DNA of 40,612 nt from Clostridia bacterium (GCA_017466455.1 JAFTUD010000003.1:1-40612); one strand, 5' to 3'. Positions 8,252 to 16,128 are shown, counted from the first letter of the stretch. Made by a program: numbers and translations. The notes: generated by a model from the sequence alone, not told the origin.

Positions 8252-9373
8252 TTATTCGGCATCCTCGCTCGCCCTTTTGCTCGCTTGCTCGTTATATTTA
8301 TTCACTTCATCCCAGTCTATTACATTTTCATCATTGACCTGGGAGGTGTCCGCGCTGTTATCTGCCGATGCCTCATTTACCTGTGCTTCAGCTGACACGG
8401 GAGCATCTGCTTGAGTATCTATGCCATTTGTTGCTTCCTCGTCTGATAAATCAGCCTCGGCAAGAACATTTCCGATTGACAGGTCGGTAAGCGTTGGGTC
8501 ATCGGAGTCAACAAAGCTATGAAGTGCGTCAACAAGCTTTTTCTTGAATATTGCCGCCTTTTCCTCCGCCTTTTCCGCCTTGATTGCCTGTCTTAGCGTC
8601 TTTGGATACGAAACGGGCTTTTCATCAAGACCGAGCTTTAATCTTTCCTCGGGCGGAAGCTTTTTCGTTTCGGGTCCTTCGGCATCGATAGGAATTACCT
8701 CATATGGTCTTGGAAGCATTTTGTTTTCGCAATCAAAGCCCTTTGGATTTACATTATCAAACATTCCAAAGTGGAAGGGGACAACGACCTTCGCATTTAG
8801 CTCCTTAGCGAAGCGCTGAGCATCTGCAATGTTCATTGTGCTGTATTGTCCGCTAATTGGAACATAGGCAACATCAATATCGTTTGGAAGATCCTGAATA
8901 AGATATTTATTGTAGAGGGTGTTACCTGCGATATAAATCTTCTTGCCGGTATAGGAGTCCTCAATGATTACGCCGAACGCGGTTTTATCATCGGTCTTAC
9001 ATCTAACTCCCTTTATGAGAAGATGACCGAGCGTCCACTCATCTCCCTCCTCAAACATAACATTGGTATATCTTCCCGCGATACGCTCGCTGTAAATTTT
9101 ATGATATGCCTTTTCAGATGCGAGAACGACTGTACGCTTTCTCGTTTTATAAAGGTATTTTTTTATTGTTGCCATATCGGCATGGTCGGGGTGCGAGTTG
9201 GTCAGGATAATCATATCCGGCTTAACTCTTAAGAATTTTTTCTTTATCTTTACCCTACGCTTCATAGTACGGTCTATCGCACGCATGCTATTTGAAAGAT
9301 AGGGGTCAACAACTATTCTCAGCTTTCCTGAAATAAGAAGAAGTCCGCCTTGTCCGAGCCAAATGTGTTTCAT
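8252..9373 (-). CDS. MBL-fold metal hydrolase (UlaG-like) with acidic C-terminal tail
   Basis: A 373-aa protein with a metallo-beta-lactamase fold over about residues 1-230. The metal motif reads NSHPDH (59-64), so the first His of the canonical HxHxDH is replaced by Asn, while the other His and Asp ligands remain. FHFGMFDN further on matches the late His region of UlaG-type lactonases. Residues from about 230 onward are a Glu/Asp/Ala/Ser-rich, likely disordered tail. The ATG at 9373 is chosen because GGAGG sits 5 nt upstream; the longer reading from 9418 has no ribosome binding site. It is the first gene of the 8252/6872 pair. Substrate unknown. Confidence 0.8.
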   Translation of the reverse strand: MKHIWLGQGGLLLISGKLRIVVDPYLSNSMRAIDRTMKRRVKIKKKFLRVKPDMIILTNSHPDHADMATIKKYLYKTRKRTVVLASEKAYHKIYSERIAGRYTNVMFEEGDEWTLGHLLIKGVRCKTDDKTAFGVIIEDSYTGKKIYIAGNTLYNKYLIQDLPNDIDVAYVPISGQYSTMNIADAQRFAKELNAKVVVPFHFGMFDNVNPKGFDCENKMLPRPYEVIPIDAEGPETKKLPPEERLKLGLDEKPVSYPKTLRQAIKAEKAEEKAAIFKKKLVDALHSFVDSDDPTLTDLSIGNVLAEADLSDEEATNGIDTQADAPVSAEAQVNEASADNSADTSQVNDENVIDWDEVNKYNEQASKRASEDAE

Positions 9374-9487
9374 ATTTTCCTCCGTCAGCTTTTCGTACAA
9401 GTTTTTAAACATACACATTTATAATAACATATTTTTTTAAATTTGTATACATTTTTTTCAAAATAATGAAAAATTTTTATATTTTTA

Positions 9488-9516
9488 TTGAAATGAAGCG
9501 CGAGTTATATTAAAAT
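9488..9516 (+). promoter_or_regulatory. Probable promoter of ribF
   Basis: TTGAAA (9488-9493), a 17-bp spacer and TAAAAT (9511-9516), about 70 bp before the ribF start. Confidence 0.5.
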
Positions 9517-9583
9517 ATAGTAGGGCTATACGCTCCTATGGGACTTGATATGATAGCTCAGATTATGCAAAGGGGGTAACAAT

Positions 9584-10507
9584 ATGGTTATTTACGATTT
9601 GAAAACAATGCAAATTTGTGAAATGGGTGAAAAATGTATCGTTGCTCTCGGTGCGTTTGACGGGTGCCATGTAGGACATATGGCGGTGTTTTCAAAATGT
9701 ATTGCGCTTGCAAGAAAAATGCGCGTAAAAAGCGCGGTATACACATTCAGCCGTCCGCCAAGGGATTATTTTGCAAACAGCGGGGGGATGTGTCTGTTTT
9801 CACAGGATGAAAAGCTACGAGCCATACGGGATAGCGGAATTGATTTTTTATGTATTGATGACTTTGAGGCGGTAAGAGAGCTTGACGGAATGAGCTTTCT
9901 TGAGGATATTTTGGTTTCAAGGCTTGGCGCTGTTGGCGCGTGCTGTGGGTTTAATTACACATTTGGCAGAGGTGCTTCCTTTAGTGCCGAAAATCTGCGC
10001 GATTTTTTTGAAAATCGTGGGGGATGTGTTGAAATTTGCGATAAAATTGATTATAAGGGCAAGGTGCTGAGCTCCTCGCTTTTAAGAGAATTTGTTGAAA
10101 AGGGCGAGGTTGAGGCTCTGCTCCCTGTTTGCCGTCCGTACTCGGTATATTCCGTCGTTGAGCATGGCAAGGAGCTTGGCAGAACGATTGGAATTCCCAC
10201 AATAAATCAAAAAATCCCCGAGTGCAAAATTTTGCCTCGCAGGGGGGTATATATCACGGAATGTGAAATTGGCGAGGATGTTTATCCCTCGGTGACTAAT
10301 GTGGGTCTGCGCCCAACGGTAGAGGACTCAGACAGGGTGAATATTGAAACGCATATCATTGGATATAACGGAAATCTTTACGGCTCGGGCGTCAGGGTAA
10401 ATTTTTATAAATTCATTCGTGATGAGGTTAAGTTTTCATCTATTGATGAATTAAGATGTGAAATTGCCAAAAATATTGAAATGGCGAAGGAATATTTCGG
10501 TCGGTGA
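9584..10507 (+). CDS. ribF: Bifunctional riboflavin kinase / FAD synthetase
   Basis: RibF makes FMN from riboflavin and ATP, then FAD from FMN and ATP. The 307-aa protein has the normal length. The N-terminal FAD synthetase nucleotidyltransferase domain carries GAFDGCHVGH (residues 23-32), the FDGxHxGH signature. The C-terminal flavokinase domain carries GIPTIN and a GLRPT motif. The ATG at 9584 follows AAAGGGGG. It is a single-gene unit whose TGA stop lies inside the first copy of a tandem 133-bp repeat, so the repeat abuts the coding end. Flavin supply fits the flavin-dependent enzymes encoded further on, but no regulatory link is visible; I see no FMN riboswitch. Confidence 0.97.
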   Translation: MVIYDLKTMQICEMGEKCIVALGAFDGCHVGHMAVFSKCIALARKMRVKSAVYTFSRPPRDYFANSGGMCLFSQDEKLRAIRDSGIDFLCIDDFEAVRELDGMSFLEDILVSRLGAVGACCGFNYTFGRGASFSAENLRDFFENRGGCVEICDKIDYKGKVLSSSLLREFVEKGEVEALLPVCRPYSVYSVVEHGKELGRTIGIPTINQKIPECKILPRRGVYITECEIGEDVYPSVTNVGLRPTVEDSDRVNIETHIIGYNGNLYGSGVRVNFYKFIRDEVKFSSIDELRCEIAKNIEMAKEYFGR

Positions 10508-10766
10508 GGACCCGACTGCCAAGAATTTTTACGATGAATTTCGGTCACTAATGGCAACATCTTGCCTAAGGGCTACTTACGCTTGCGGTTTTGGCGAGGA
10601 AAGAACAAAGAAAGACAAGGCGGAGTGAGGGCGGTCGGTGCGGACCGACTGCCAAGAATTTTTACGATGAATTTCGGTCACTAATGGCAACGGCTTGCCT
10701 AAGAGCTACTTACGCTTGCGGTTTTGGCGAGGAAAGAACAAAGAAAGACAAGGCGGAGCGAGGGCG
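10502..10766 (+). repeat. Tandem direct repeat, two copies of about 133 bp
   Basis: Copy 1 is about 10502-10634 and copy 2 about 10636-10766. They are almost identical, differing by one indel (CCC/CC) and a few substitutions. Each holds a GGCAA-N4-TTGCC hairpin whose loop differs (CATC versus CGGC) while the stem is unchanged. The copies start at the ribF stop codon. An ORF can be read through them (10591-10857) but has no credible start or homology. Confidence 0.85.
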
Positions 10767-11106
10767 CATACCGTTTATGGTCTGTAACCGAGCGAGAACG
10801 CAGTATTTCAAAGTTATTTTCCGCCAAAATGGAGCGCGTGGCAAGATGTTGACATAAACTAAAAAAGGCGATGCCATCTCACCCCACGGGGTCAGTGAGA
10901 TGGCTTTTTTCTTTCCTTAGTTTTATGGAAAGATTTCGCCTTTGCTTCTATTATATGCCCCTTTTTTCTTTGGTTATACTTTTTTCGTTTCTTTTCGTTT
11001 TTGGACTGTTTTGTTCTCTTTTTCATCGTTTTTTACAAATTGCATATAATTTTGCGTTTGTTTTTACTTTTTTTATTGATTATTTATAAAAAATTGTAAA
11101 AAGGTA
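10508..11106. other. Intergenic region after ribF
   Basis: Holds the tandem repeat, then about 90 bp of unique sequence with GTTGACA near 10850, then a strong terminator (10873-10910). A strikingly T-rich stretch (about 10910-11095, plus strand) follows. An ORF across that stretch (10871-11089) begins inside the terminator hairpin and has no ribosome binding site, so I see no gene here. Confidence 0.6.
10873..10910 (+). terminator. Intrinsic terminator downstream of ribF and the repeat
   Basis: A perfect 10-bp stem, GCCATCTCAC (10873-10882) and GTGAGATGGC (10895-10904), followed by six Ts. It is preceded by an A-run, so it may also work on the minus strand. Confidence 0.85.
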
Positions 11107-11135
11107 TTGAAATTTTTGGCTTGTTATGGTAAAAT
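11107..11135 (+). promoter_or_regulatory. Promoter of the discoidin-like secreted protein gene
   Basis: TTGAAA (11107-11112), a 17-bp spacer and TAAAAT (11130-11135) with a TGG extended -10. The leader to the ATG is about 35 nt. Confidence 0.65.
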
Positions 11136-11176
11136 ACCTATGTAGAAAATTTTTATACCTACTAAGGAGTACAAAA

Positions 11177-12988
11177 ATGAAAAAATTACTTTCACTTATT
11201 TTGTGTATCCTCATGATTGTCCCTTGCCTCGCTATTGGCGTATTCGCCGAGGAGTCTGAGGAGACAGAAGAGGAGCTTGAAAACTTGGCTCTTTCAGCCG
11301 GAATTAAGGCAACATCCTATTGGAATGCCTCTACTCTTCCAAAGTCTGCTGTAAACGGTGAATCCACCGGTGACATTCCAAAGAATGGTCAATGGAAGGG
11401 ACACAACAACTTCTGGAACCCTTGTCAGCCAGGCCGTGATAACGGTACAGGTCCTTACAAGCGTCTTGAAGAGGGCGTTGAAAGCTTCCAGTTTACATTT
11501 AAGGGTCTTAACCGCGGATACAAGATTATTGACAGTGTTGACATTTATACAAGACAAACCTGCTCTAACAATCCGCTTTACACTGTAAAGGCACTTATCA
11601 ACGGTGTATGGACTGAAATCGGCTCTATGTATCAACAAAACGGTACAGTTCTTAGCGGATACGATGTAACCGCATATCTTCTCCACATTGAAATTCCTGA
11701 AACAGTTACGGTTGACGGCACTGTTACTAAGGTAAACACCAAGAGCCTTAAGATTGAAATCAGAGAATTTGCTGAGTGCGGTGGATGCGGACACGCATGG
11801 GATGTACCTTGCATTTACGAGTTTGAGGTTTACGGAAAGACAGGATTTATTCCTGAAATCGACCTTCACGACGGTGCGCTTCTTACTACTAACGCAGCTA
11901 TCGGCGGTCAAATCTCCGCTTCCTCCTCTGCAACAGGTAAATATCCTGCGCTTGGCGGTGACAACCTTACATCTACTTCTTGGGTTTCCAAGAACACAAC
12001 AGATAACGAATGGATTATGTCAGAGTTTGGCAAGCCATACGATCTTGAATCACTTAAGCTCAATCTAAGCTATCAGGAAGCTGCAAATTCATACACAGTT
12101 AAGGCTGAGGTTAAAATTGACGGCGTTTGGTCCGAGGTCGAGTCAAAGACTGTTACAGGCGCAACCGCTGAAACAGCAGATGTTTCATTTGATATTTCCG
12201 GCAAGTCACAGGGCGTTGAGGCTGTAAGATTTACATTTACCTCAATGAACGGCAAGGCGGCTTGCATGTCTGAAATGATTGCTACTATTGCTGATGGCAA
12301 GAAGTGCGAATTCCTATTTGAATTTATGACTACAAACAGAAAGCAATCCACCGCGGGCGGTAACCTTGCTATCTACGGTGAGCCTTATGCTTCCTCTGTA
12401 TTTGATCACCTTGGTATTTCCGATATTTCATACATAAACGACGGTGCTATTGCCGATGCCGACTATGCTTGGTATGCAAAGTCATTTGAAATGAATCAAT
12501 ACTGCGGTGTTACACTCCACCAAACAAAGGCTATTAACAAGATTACTCTTTACTTCAATGATGCTATCATCGGCGGATATGACGCAAGAGATTACTATGT
12601 TCTTGGCTATGATGTTCAAGTAAAGATGGCTGACGGAACATTTAAGACCGTTGCCTCCGGAACTAACCTTGATTCCAAAAAGGCTAACTCAAACAGTCTT
12701 GACAAATATGTTGTTTCATTTGAGTTCCCTGAGGTTGAAACTAACGACATCCGTATTTCCTTCACAAACACCGATGTTGGATTTGCATTCATCAAGGAGA
12801 TTGAGGCTTACGGACCTGAGGTTTACGGCGGATATTCAACATATGCTCACGGTAGAAAGATGGTTGCTAAGACTAACGGCTTCTCTGATGCGTTCATTCT
12901 CGGCCGTGCAAGCTTTATGAATCAAATTTCTCCTGTCCACACCTTGCTTGTATCTGTAAACGATTTCAAGGCAAGCCTTTGGATCTAA
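11177..12988 (+). CDS. Secreted protein with F5/8 type C (discoidin)-like domains
   Basis: A 603-aa exported protein. Residues 1-24 are a classic signal peptide (basic MKK, hydrophobic core, VFA cleavage site), followed by an acidic stretch EESEETEEE. Three stretches look like discoidin / F5/8 type C carbohydrate-binding domains: about 37-230 (NLALSAGIKATSYWN, KSAVNGE), about 240-370 (ISASSSATGKYPALGGD, VSKNTTDNEWI) and about 395-555 (NDGAIADADYAWYAK, INKITLYFND). No catalytic domain or cell-wall anchor is evident. The ATG at 11177 is preceded by AAGGAG; the longer reading from 11126 would bury the signal peptide. A binding role at the cell surface or on host or dietary glycans is an inference. 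Confidence 0.8.
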   Translation: MKKLLSLILCILMIVPCLAIGVFAEESEETEEELENLALSAGIKATSYWNASTLPKSAVNGESTGDIPKNGQWKGHNNFWNPCQPGRDNGTGPYKRLEEGVESFQFTFKGLNRGYKIIDSVDIYTRQTCSNNPLYTVKALINGVWTEIGSMYQQNGTVLSGYDVTAYLLHIEIPETVTVDGTVTKVNTKSLKIEIREFAECGGCGHAWDVPCIYEFEVYGKTGFIPEIDLHDGALLTTNAAIGGQISASSSATGKYPALGGDNLTSTSWVSKNTTDNEWIMSEFGKPYDLESLKLNLSYQEAANSYTVKAEVKIDGVWSEVESKTVTGATAETADVSFDISGKSQGVEAVRFTFTSMNGKAACMSEMIATIADGKKCEFLFEFMTTNRKQSTAGGNLAIYGEPYASSVFDHLGISDISYINDGAIADADYAWYAKSFEMNQYCGVTLHQTKAINKITLYFNDAIIGGYDARDYYVLGYDVQVKMADGTFKTVASGTNLDSKKANSNSLDKYVVSFEFPEVETNDIRISFTNTDVGFAFIKEIEAYGPEVYGGYSTYAHGRKMVAKTNGFSDAFILGRASFMNQISPVHTLLVSVNDFKASLWI

Positions 12989-13000
12989 TGACAAATTCAA

Positions 13001-13029
13001 AAGACTGTCCGAAAGGACAGTCTTTTTTT
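13001..13029 (+). terminator. Terminator of the discoidin-protein gene (copy 1 of 2)
   Basis: A perfect 10-bp stem AAGACTGTCC-GAAA-GGACAGTCTT with a T-run, 12 bp after the stop codon. An identical hairpin recurs at 13377-13405. Confidence 0.9.
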
Positions 13030-13034
13030 GTCAA

Positions 13035-13188
13035 ATTCGGAATTCGGAGTTCGGAATGCGGAATGGTGCTATCGCAAATGCGGAATTCGGATGTGCGCAC
13101 ACCCCAAGAACACGAGCCTCGGCGAAGTGCGATTGGCTTAGTGGAACTTATGCAAGCGACCGAAGGGAGTCGCAATGCGGAGTTCGGA
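13035..13188 (+). repeat. Dispersed heptanucleotide repeats (ATTCGGA-type)
   Basis: Heptamers of the form NTNCGGA occur as four in tandem at 13035-13062 (ATTCGGA, ATTCGGA, GTTCGGA, ATGCGGA), two at 13078-13091 and two at 13175-13188. All are in the same orientation and separated by unrelated sequence. Confidence 0.7.
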
Positions 13189-13376
13189 ATGATAAATTAG
13201 AATATTGCTCGGGGAGTATAGAACGGCTCATACCGCATGATGTCGGATTTCGCCCGCGGGGGCTTCCCCGTGTCGAGGCTCTCGACTGCTCGGCGAGTGC
13301 AAAAGCGATTTGCACCGCCAAGGTTGGATTTTGCCACACAAAGCTCTGGCGCCCTTACTCCTTTTCACAAGCTTAA

Positions 13377-13405
13377 AAGACTGTCCGAAAGGACAGTCTT
13401 TTTTT
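13377..13405 (-). terminator. Terminator of the thioesterase gene (copy 2 of the duplicated hairpin)
   Basis: The same AAGACTGTCC-GAAA-GGACAGTCTT hairpin as at 13001, placed 30 bp from the stop codon of the convergent minus-strand gene. Being symmetrical, with A-run and T-run on the two sides, it can act on either strand. Confidence 0.75.
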
Positions 13406-13434
13406 TGTTTTACATATGGGCTTGAGGGTATTTT

Positions 13435-14157
13435 TTATATTTCCTCTACTATTATTTCAGCCTCAACATTTGTTTTTCCGTCGGGGCGAATTGTACGGGC
13501 GTATATTTTATTATCAATTTTTATTGTATAGATTTTTAGCGTTTCATCCTTTTTTGCCTCGTTTGAGAAGCAAATACCGATTGACTTTATACGAAGCCTT
13601 TCAAGGCATGGGATAGCATCGCAAATTATTCTTGGATAGTTTGTGTTATTTACATGTCCGTTCAGATCAATGTCACTGCTCTTTACGGTATATTCACCTG
13701 TCAAATTAAGCTGAAGGGCGCTTGAAATACGAACCCTTGCAGGGCGCTCGGTATTAACAGGCTCATCCATATAATACTCGCTCGTATCTATTTCCTCAAC
13801 GCCATATAGCTTTTTTTCCTCGGTTGAAACAAGAGCCCACGATGAGGTTGCCTCGCAAAGGATTTCTCCGTCGCGCTCAATCTCATAGCAACGGATAAAG
13901 CTAACTCCTCTGCTTGGGCAAGCCCATGAACGGGCTGTGATTTTATCATACGCCAAGATGGGGGCGTGCATTTCAAGCCTTATTGAGCTTAGCACGAACG
14001 CCTTTTTTTGTGCAAGAAGCTCCTTATAGGTTGGGTGCTGTACGCTGAGCTGGCACATTGCAGCCTCTTGTATATATTTGAAAACCTGAGAAACGCTTGC
14101 AATTTCGTTTGCGTCGGTTTCATGAAATTTGACCTTAAAGTCCTCACTCCACTTCAT
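13435..14157 (-). CDS. Acyl-ACP thioesterase (FatA/FatB-like, double hotdog)
   Basis: A 240-aa protein of the bacterial acyl-ACP thioesterase family, which releases fatty acids from acyl carrier protein. The N-terminal hotdog carries FHETDANEIASV. The second hotdog carries DIDLNGHVNNTNY (residues 162-174), matching the catalytic Asp/Asn-His region of FatA/FatB proteins. Length fits the compact bacterial members. The ATG at 14157 has an AAGGAAAGGAA purine run upstream. It is probably monocistronic: terminators lie at 13377 downstream and at 14245 upstream. In anaerobes these enzymes are thought to adjust membrane acyl chains or free-acid release; chain-length preference cannot be read from sequence. 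Confidence 0.92.
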   Translation of the reverse strand: MKWSEDFKVKFHETDANEIASVSQVFKYIQEAAMCQLSVQHPTYKELLAQKKAFVLSSIRLEMHAPILAYDKITARSWACPSRGVSFIRCYEIERDGEILCEATSSWALVSTEEKKLYGVEEIDTSEYYMDEPVNTERPARVRISSALQLNLTGEYTVKSSDIDLNGHVNNTNYPRIICDAIPCLERLRIKSIGICFSNEAKKDETLKIYTIKIDNKIYARTIRPDGKTNVEAEIIVEEI

Positions 14158-14244
14158 TTTCTTTTCCTTTCCTTAATAAAATACAAGTATTATTTCAGTC
14201 AACATTTTACCATCTTTTTCAAAAAAAGTCAAGGGAAAACGAAA

Positions 14245-14265
14245 AATCCGAGTATAACTCGGATT
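14245..14265 (-). terminator. Terminator overlapping the mazF stop codon
   Basis: A 9-bp stem AATCCGAGT (14245-14253) / ACTCGGATT (14257-14265) followed on the minus strand by TTTTCGTTTT. The stop codon forms part of the stem. Confidence 0.8.
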
Positions 14266-14695
14266 AATGCGCTGTGTTTTGAGTGCTTTTTGCAACCGCC
14301 TCATTTGGTATGCTTGGCGCATCAAGCGGGATAGGGCTAACCTGAGGGGCAGGGCTCAAGCCGAAGCTTACGCTAATTGCGTTATTTACCGCCTGCATCA
14401 TATTATCATCAAGATGACCGAGGCGCTCCCTCAATCTTGTTTTATCAATGGTCCTTATTTGCTCAAGAAGGACAACGGAGTTCTTCGCGAGTCCCGCATC
14501 TGTTGAAAAAATGTCAATATGTGTCGGTAATTTGCTCTTTGTGAGTCTACTTGTGATTGCGGTGACAATTACTGTCGGGCTATATTTGTTTCCTATATCA
14601 TTTTGAATTACAAGGACAGGACGCACCCCTCCCTGCTCCGAGCCGACGACGGGGCTTAGGTCGGCATAATATATATCTCCACGCTTTATGTTCAT
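14264..14695 (-). CDS. MazF/PemK-family endoribonuclease (EndoA-like)
   Basis: A 143-aa mRNA interferase related to B. subtilis EndoA/NdoA. The core (residues 1-115) keeps the family motifs: [19 protein letters not shown], then Arg25 in [12 protein letters not shown] and Thr48 in VTAITSR, the positions known to be catalytic in EndoA. A Pro/Ala-rich tail of about 25 residues follows, which the 116-aa Bacillus protein lacks. The ATG at 14695 follows AAGGAG. No antitoxin gene is visible: the 289 bp upstream contain no ORF with a ribosome binding site, only a 9-codon ATG frame. The antitoxin may be elsewhere or the protein may have another control. Confidence 0.92.
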   Translation of the reverse strand: MNIKRGDIYYADLSPVVGSEQGGVRPVLVIQNDIGNKYSPTVIVTAITSRLTKSKLPTHIDIFSTDAGLAKNSVVLLEQIRTIDKTRLRERLGHLDDNMMQAVNNAISVSFGLSPAPQVSPIPLDAPSIPNEAVAKSTQNTAH

Positions 14696-14899
14696 TTTTG
14701 CTCCTTAGTCTTTTGTATGTGACTATATTATTGACCTCTAATTTGGTTTTAATCACTTTTTATTGATTTTAATACCATTATATGCAGGTGGGCAAAAAAC
14801 GACAGGATTTGATAAATCTCGCCCGTATGAATTAAAGCAACGACACAGGGTGGCGAATTTATGAATAAATTGGGAGTGTCGGGGTAAATGGGAGCAAAA

Positions 14900-14927
14900 A
14901 AGATAACCTGCATTTGCAGGTTATCTT
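14900..14927 (-). terminator. Terminator of the D-2-hydroxyacid dehydrogenase gene
   Basis: A stem of about 12 bp (AGATAACCTGC / GCAGGTTATCT) with an ATTT loop, followed on the minus strand by TTTTTTGC. It lies about 60 bp after the stop codon. Confidence 0.85.
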
Positions 14928-14984
14928 GGTTATTTTAAGGGATTGTTCCAAAAAGCATTTTCGGGGATTTGGCATTATGGTATC

Positions 14985-15986
14985 TTATGCCATTCTTTCA
15001 AGCTTTTCGGGGGTGATTTCGTATTCAAGGGGTCTGCCACTTAGGTAATTATCAAATTCGTTTACCATAAGCTCCGCCATTCTTCTGACCTCATTTGACA
15101 TACTGCCAGCGATGTGTGGGGTGAGAATTACATTTGGAAGCTTGAAGAAATCACTGTTTTCCTCCGGCGGCTCTTGAACAGTTACATCAAGGAGCGCGCA
15201 TATATCCTCACGCTCGGAAAGAACCCTTAGCATTTCCTCTTCGACGATTTGCGCACCGCGACCTGTGTTTATAAATGTGGAATTTGGCTTCATTTTTTCA
15301 AAATGCTCGCCCTTTATCATTCCAACGGTTGCGGGAACATTTGCAAGGTGGTTTGAAACAACATCGCACTCGGAGAACAGCTCATCAAGCCCGCACTTCC
15401 TTACCCCGAGGGCAAGCGCGCCCTCATCGCTGAGGAATTTATCATATACAAGGATTTCAAGGCGGTAGGGCTTTAAAAGCTCAATAACCTTTCTTCCTAT
15501 CATACCGACGCCGATAATTCCTATTTTTGCATCATAGTTTCCGCTATGTTTTGCAGACACATCAAGAGCCTTTTTATACTCTCCCTGCTTTGCAAGGACC
15601 GACGAATGGAAGAAGCCCTTGTCGGCAAGAAGGATTTGTCCTACTGTATATTCCGCTACGGGAACTGCGTTTGCCGCATAGGCGCTTGTAATTCTGACGC
15701 CCTTTTCAAAATACTCGCTTGCAAAGTATCTTATCGAGCCTGCGCCGTAGAAAAGCACCTTAAGGCTTGGAAAATACTCGGTGAGCTTTATCTCTCCGCC
15801 ACCGGGCATACCCCATGTTGAGAATATATATTCAACCTCGGTGAATTTTTCGGGGCTTGCAATAATATCCTCCTCACAGTAAACATTAAGGTCAATATCG
15901 GTCATTTCCCTTAGCTTATCTATATTTTTTTGTCCGTAAACATAGTCAATGTTACCCTTATTATTTGTTAAAAAAATCGCTTTCAT
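14985..15986 (-). CDS. D-isomer-specific 2-hydroxyacid dehydrogenase
   Basis: A 333-aa NAD(P)-dependent enzyme of the D-2-hydroxyacid dehydrogenase / phosphoglycerate dehydrogenase family, interconverting 2-keto and 2-hydroxy acids. The dinucleotide fold GVGMIG is at residues 159-164. The catalytic triad is present: Arg243 in NTGRGA, Glu272 in VQEPPEE, and His291 in TPHIAGS. The ATG at 15986 follows AAAGGAG; the reading from 16031 has no such signal. It is transcribed divergently from the 16192-22802 operon with both promoters in a 205-bp gap, suggesting a shared role. The substrate cannot be named, and there is no ACT domain, so it is unlikely to be SerA. Confidence 0.92.
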   Translation of the reverse strand: MKAIFLTNNKGNIDYVYGQKNIDKLREMTDIDLNVYCEEDIIASPEKFTEVEYIFSTWGMPGGGEIKLTEYFPSLKVLFYGAGSIRYFASEYFEKGVRITSAYAANAVPVAEYTVGQILLADKGFFHSSVLAKQGEYKKALDVSAKHSGNYDAKIGIIGVGMIGRKVIELLKPYRLEILVYDKFLSDEGALALGVRKCGLDELFSECDVVSNHLANVPATVGMIKGEHFEKMKPNSTFINTGRGAQIVEEEMLRVLSEREDICALLDVTVQEPPEENSDFFKLPNVILTPHIAGSMSNEVRRMAELMVNEFDNYLSGRPLEYEITPEKLERMA

Positions 15987-16019
15987 CACTTTCTCCTTTG
16001 CGCATTTCTCTACCTCTTT

Positions 16020-16048
16020 ATTTTGGCACAAATTTACGCGTATGTCAA
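16020..16048 (-). promoter_or_regulatory. Promoter of the D-2-hydroxyacid dehydrogenase gene
   Basis: Minus strand TTGACA (16043-16048), a 17-bp spacer ending in ATTTGTGC, and CAAAAT (16020-16025). The spacer contains the palindrome TACGCGTA. Confidence 0.7.
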
Positions 16049-16128
16049 GGGATTGGCGTTATTTTGTTGGTTTAAAATTGCTTTTTGAAAAATATCGCGC
16101 ACGCACGGGCGTAATATTATTAATTTAC

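Larger units (their letters stand above)
12989..13434. other. Repeat-rich intergenic region bounded by two identical terminators
   Basis: No credible gene. It contains the paired terminators (13001 and 13377), heptanucleotide repeats (13035-13188), and several hairpins in a GC-richer block (13200-13375): GCGAC/GTCGC near 13155, GGGG-GCTT-CCCC near 13258, GTCGAG-GCT-CTCGAC (about 13272-13286) and GTGCAAA/TTTGCAC (about 13299-13317). ORFs across it overlap in several frames and lack ribosome binding sites. Confidence 0.6.

Noticed and set aside
9418..9583. FMN riboswitch upstream of ribF
   Set aside because: The 5' region is short and AT-rich and lacks the conserved AGGGGC/GAAAG-type RFN core helices.
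10591..10857. 88-codon plus ORF across the 133-bp tandem repeats
   Set aside because: It exists only because the repeat unit is open in one frame; there is no ribosome binding site and the sequence is lysine/arginine-rich noise.
10871..11089. 72-codon hydrophobic plus ORF
   Set aside because: Begins inside the terminator hairpin and results from a T-rich stretch, which always encodes Phe/Leu/Ser.
11294..11911. 205-codon minus ORF inside the discoidin-protein gene
   Set aside because: It is fully antisense to a secreted-protein gene with promoter, ribosome binding site and signal peptide. Composition is Val/Asn/Ser-rich without recognisable domains.
13056..13376. 106-codon plus ORF in the repeat-rich spacer
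   Set aside because: Several frames are open together in a GC-richer, hairpin-dense block with no ribosome binding site. Nothing resembles a protein family.
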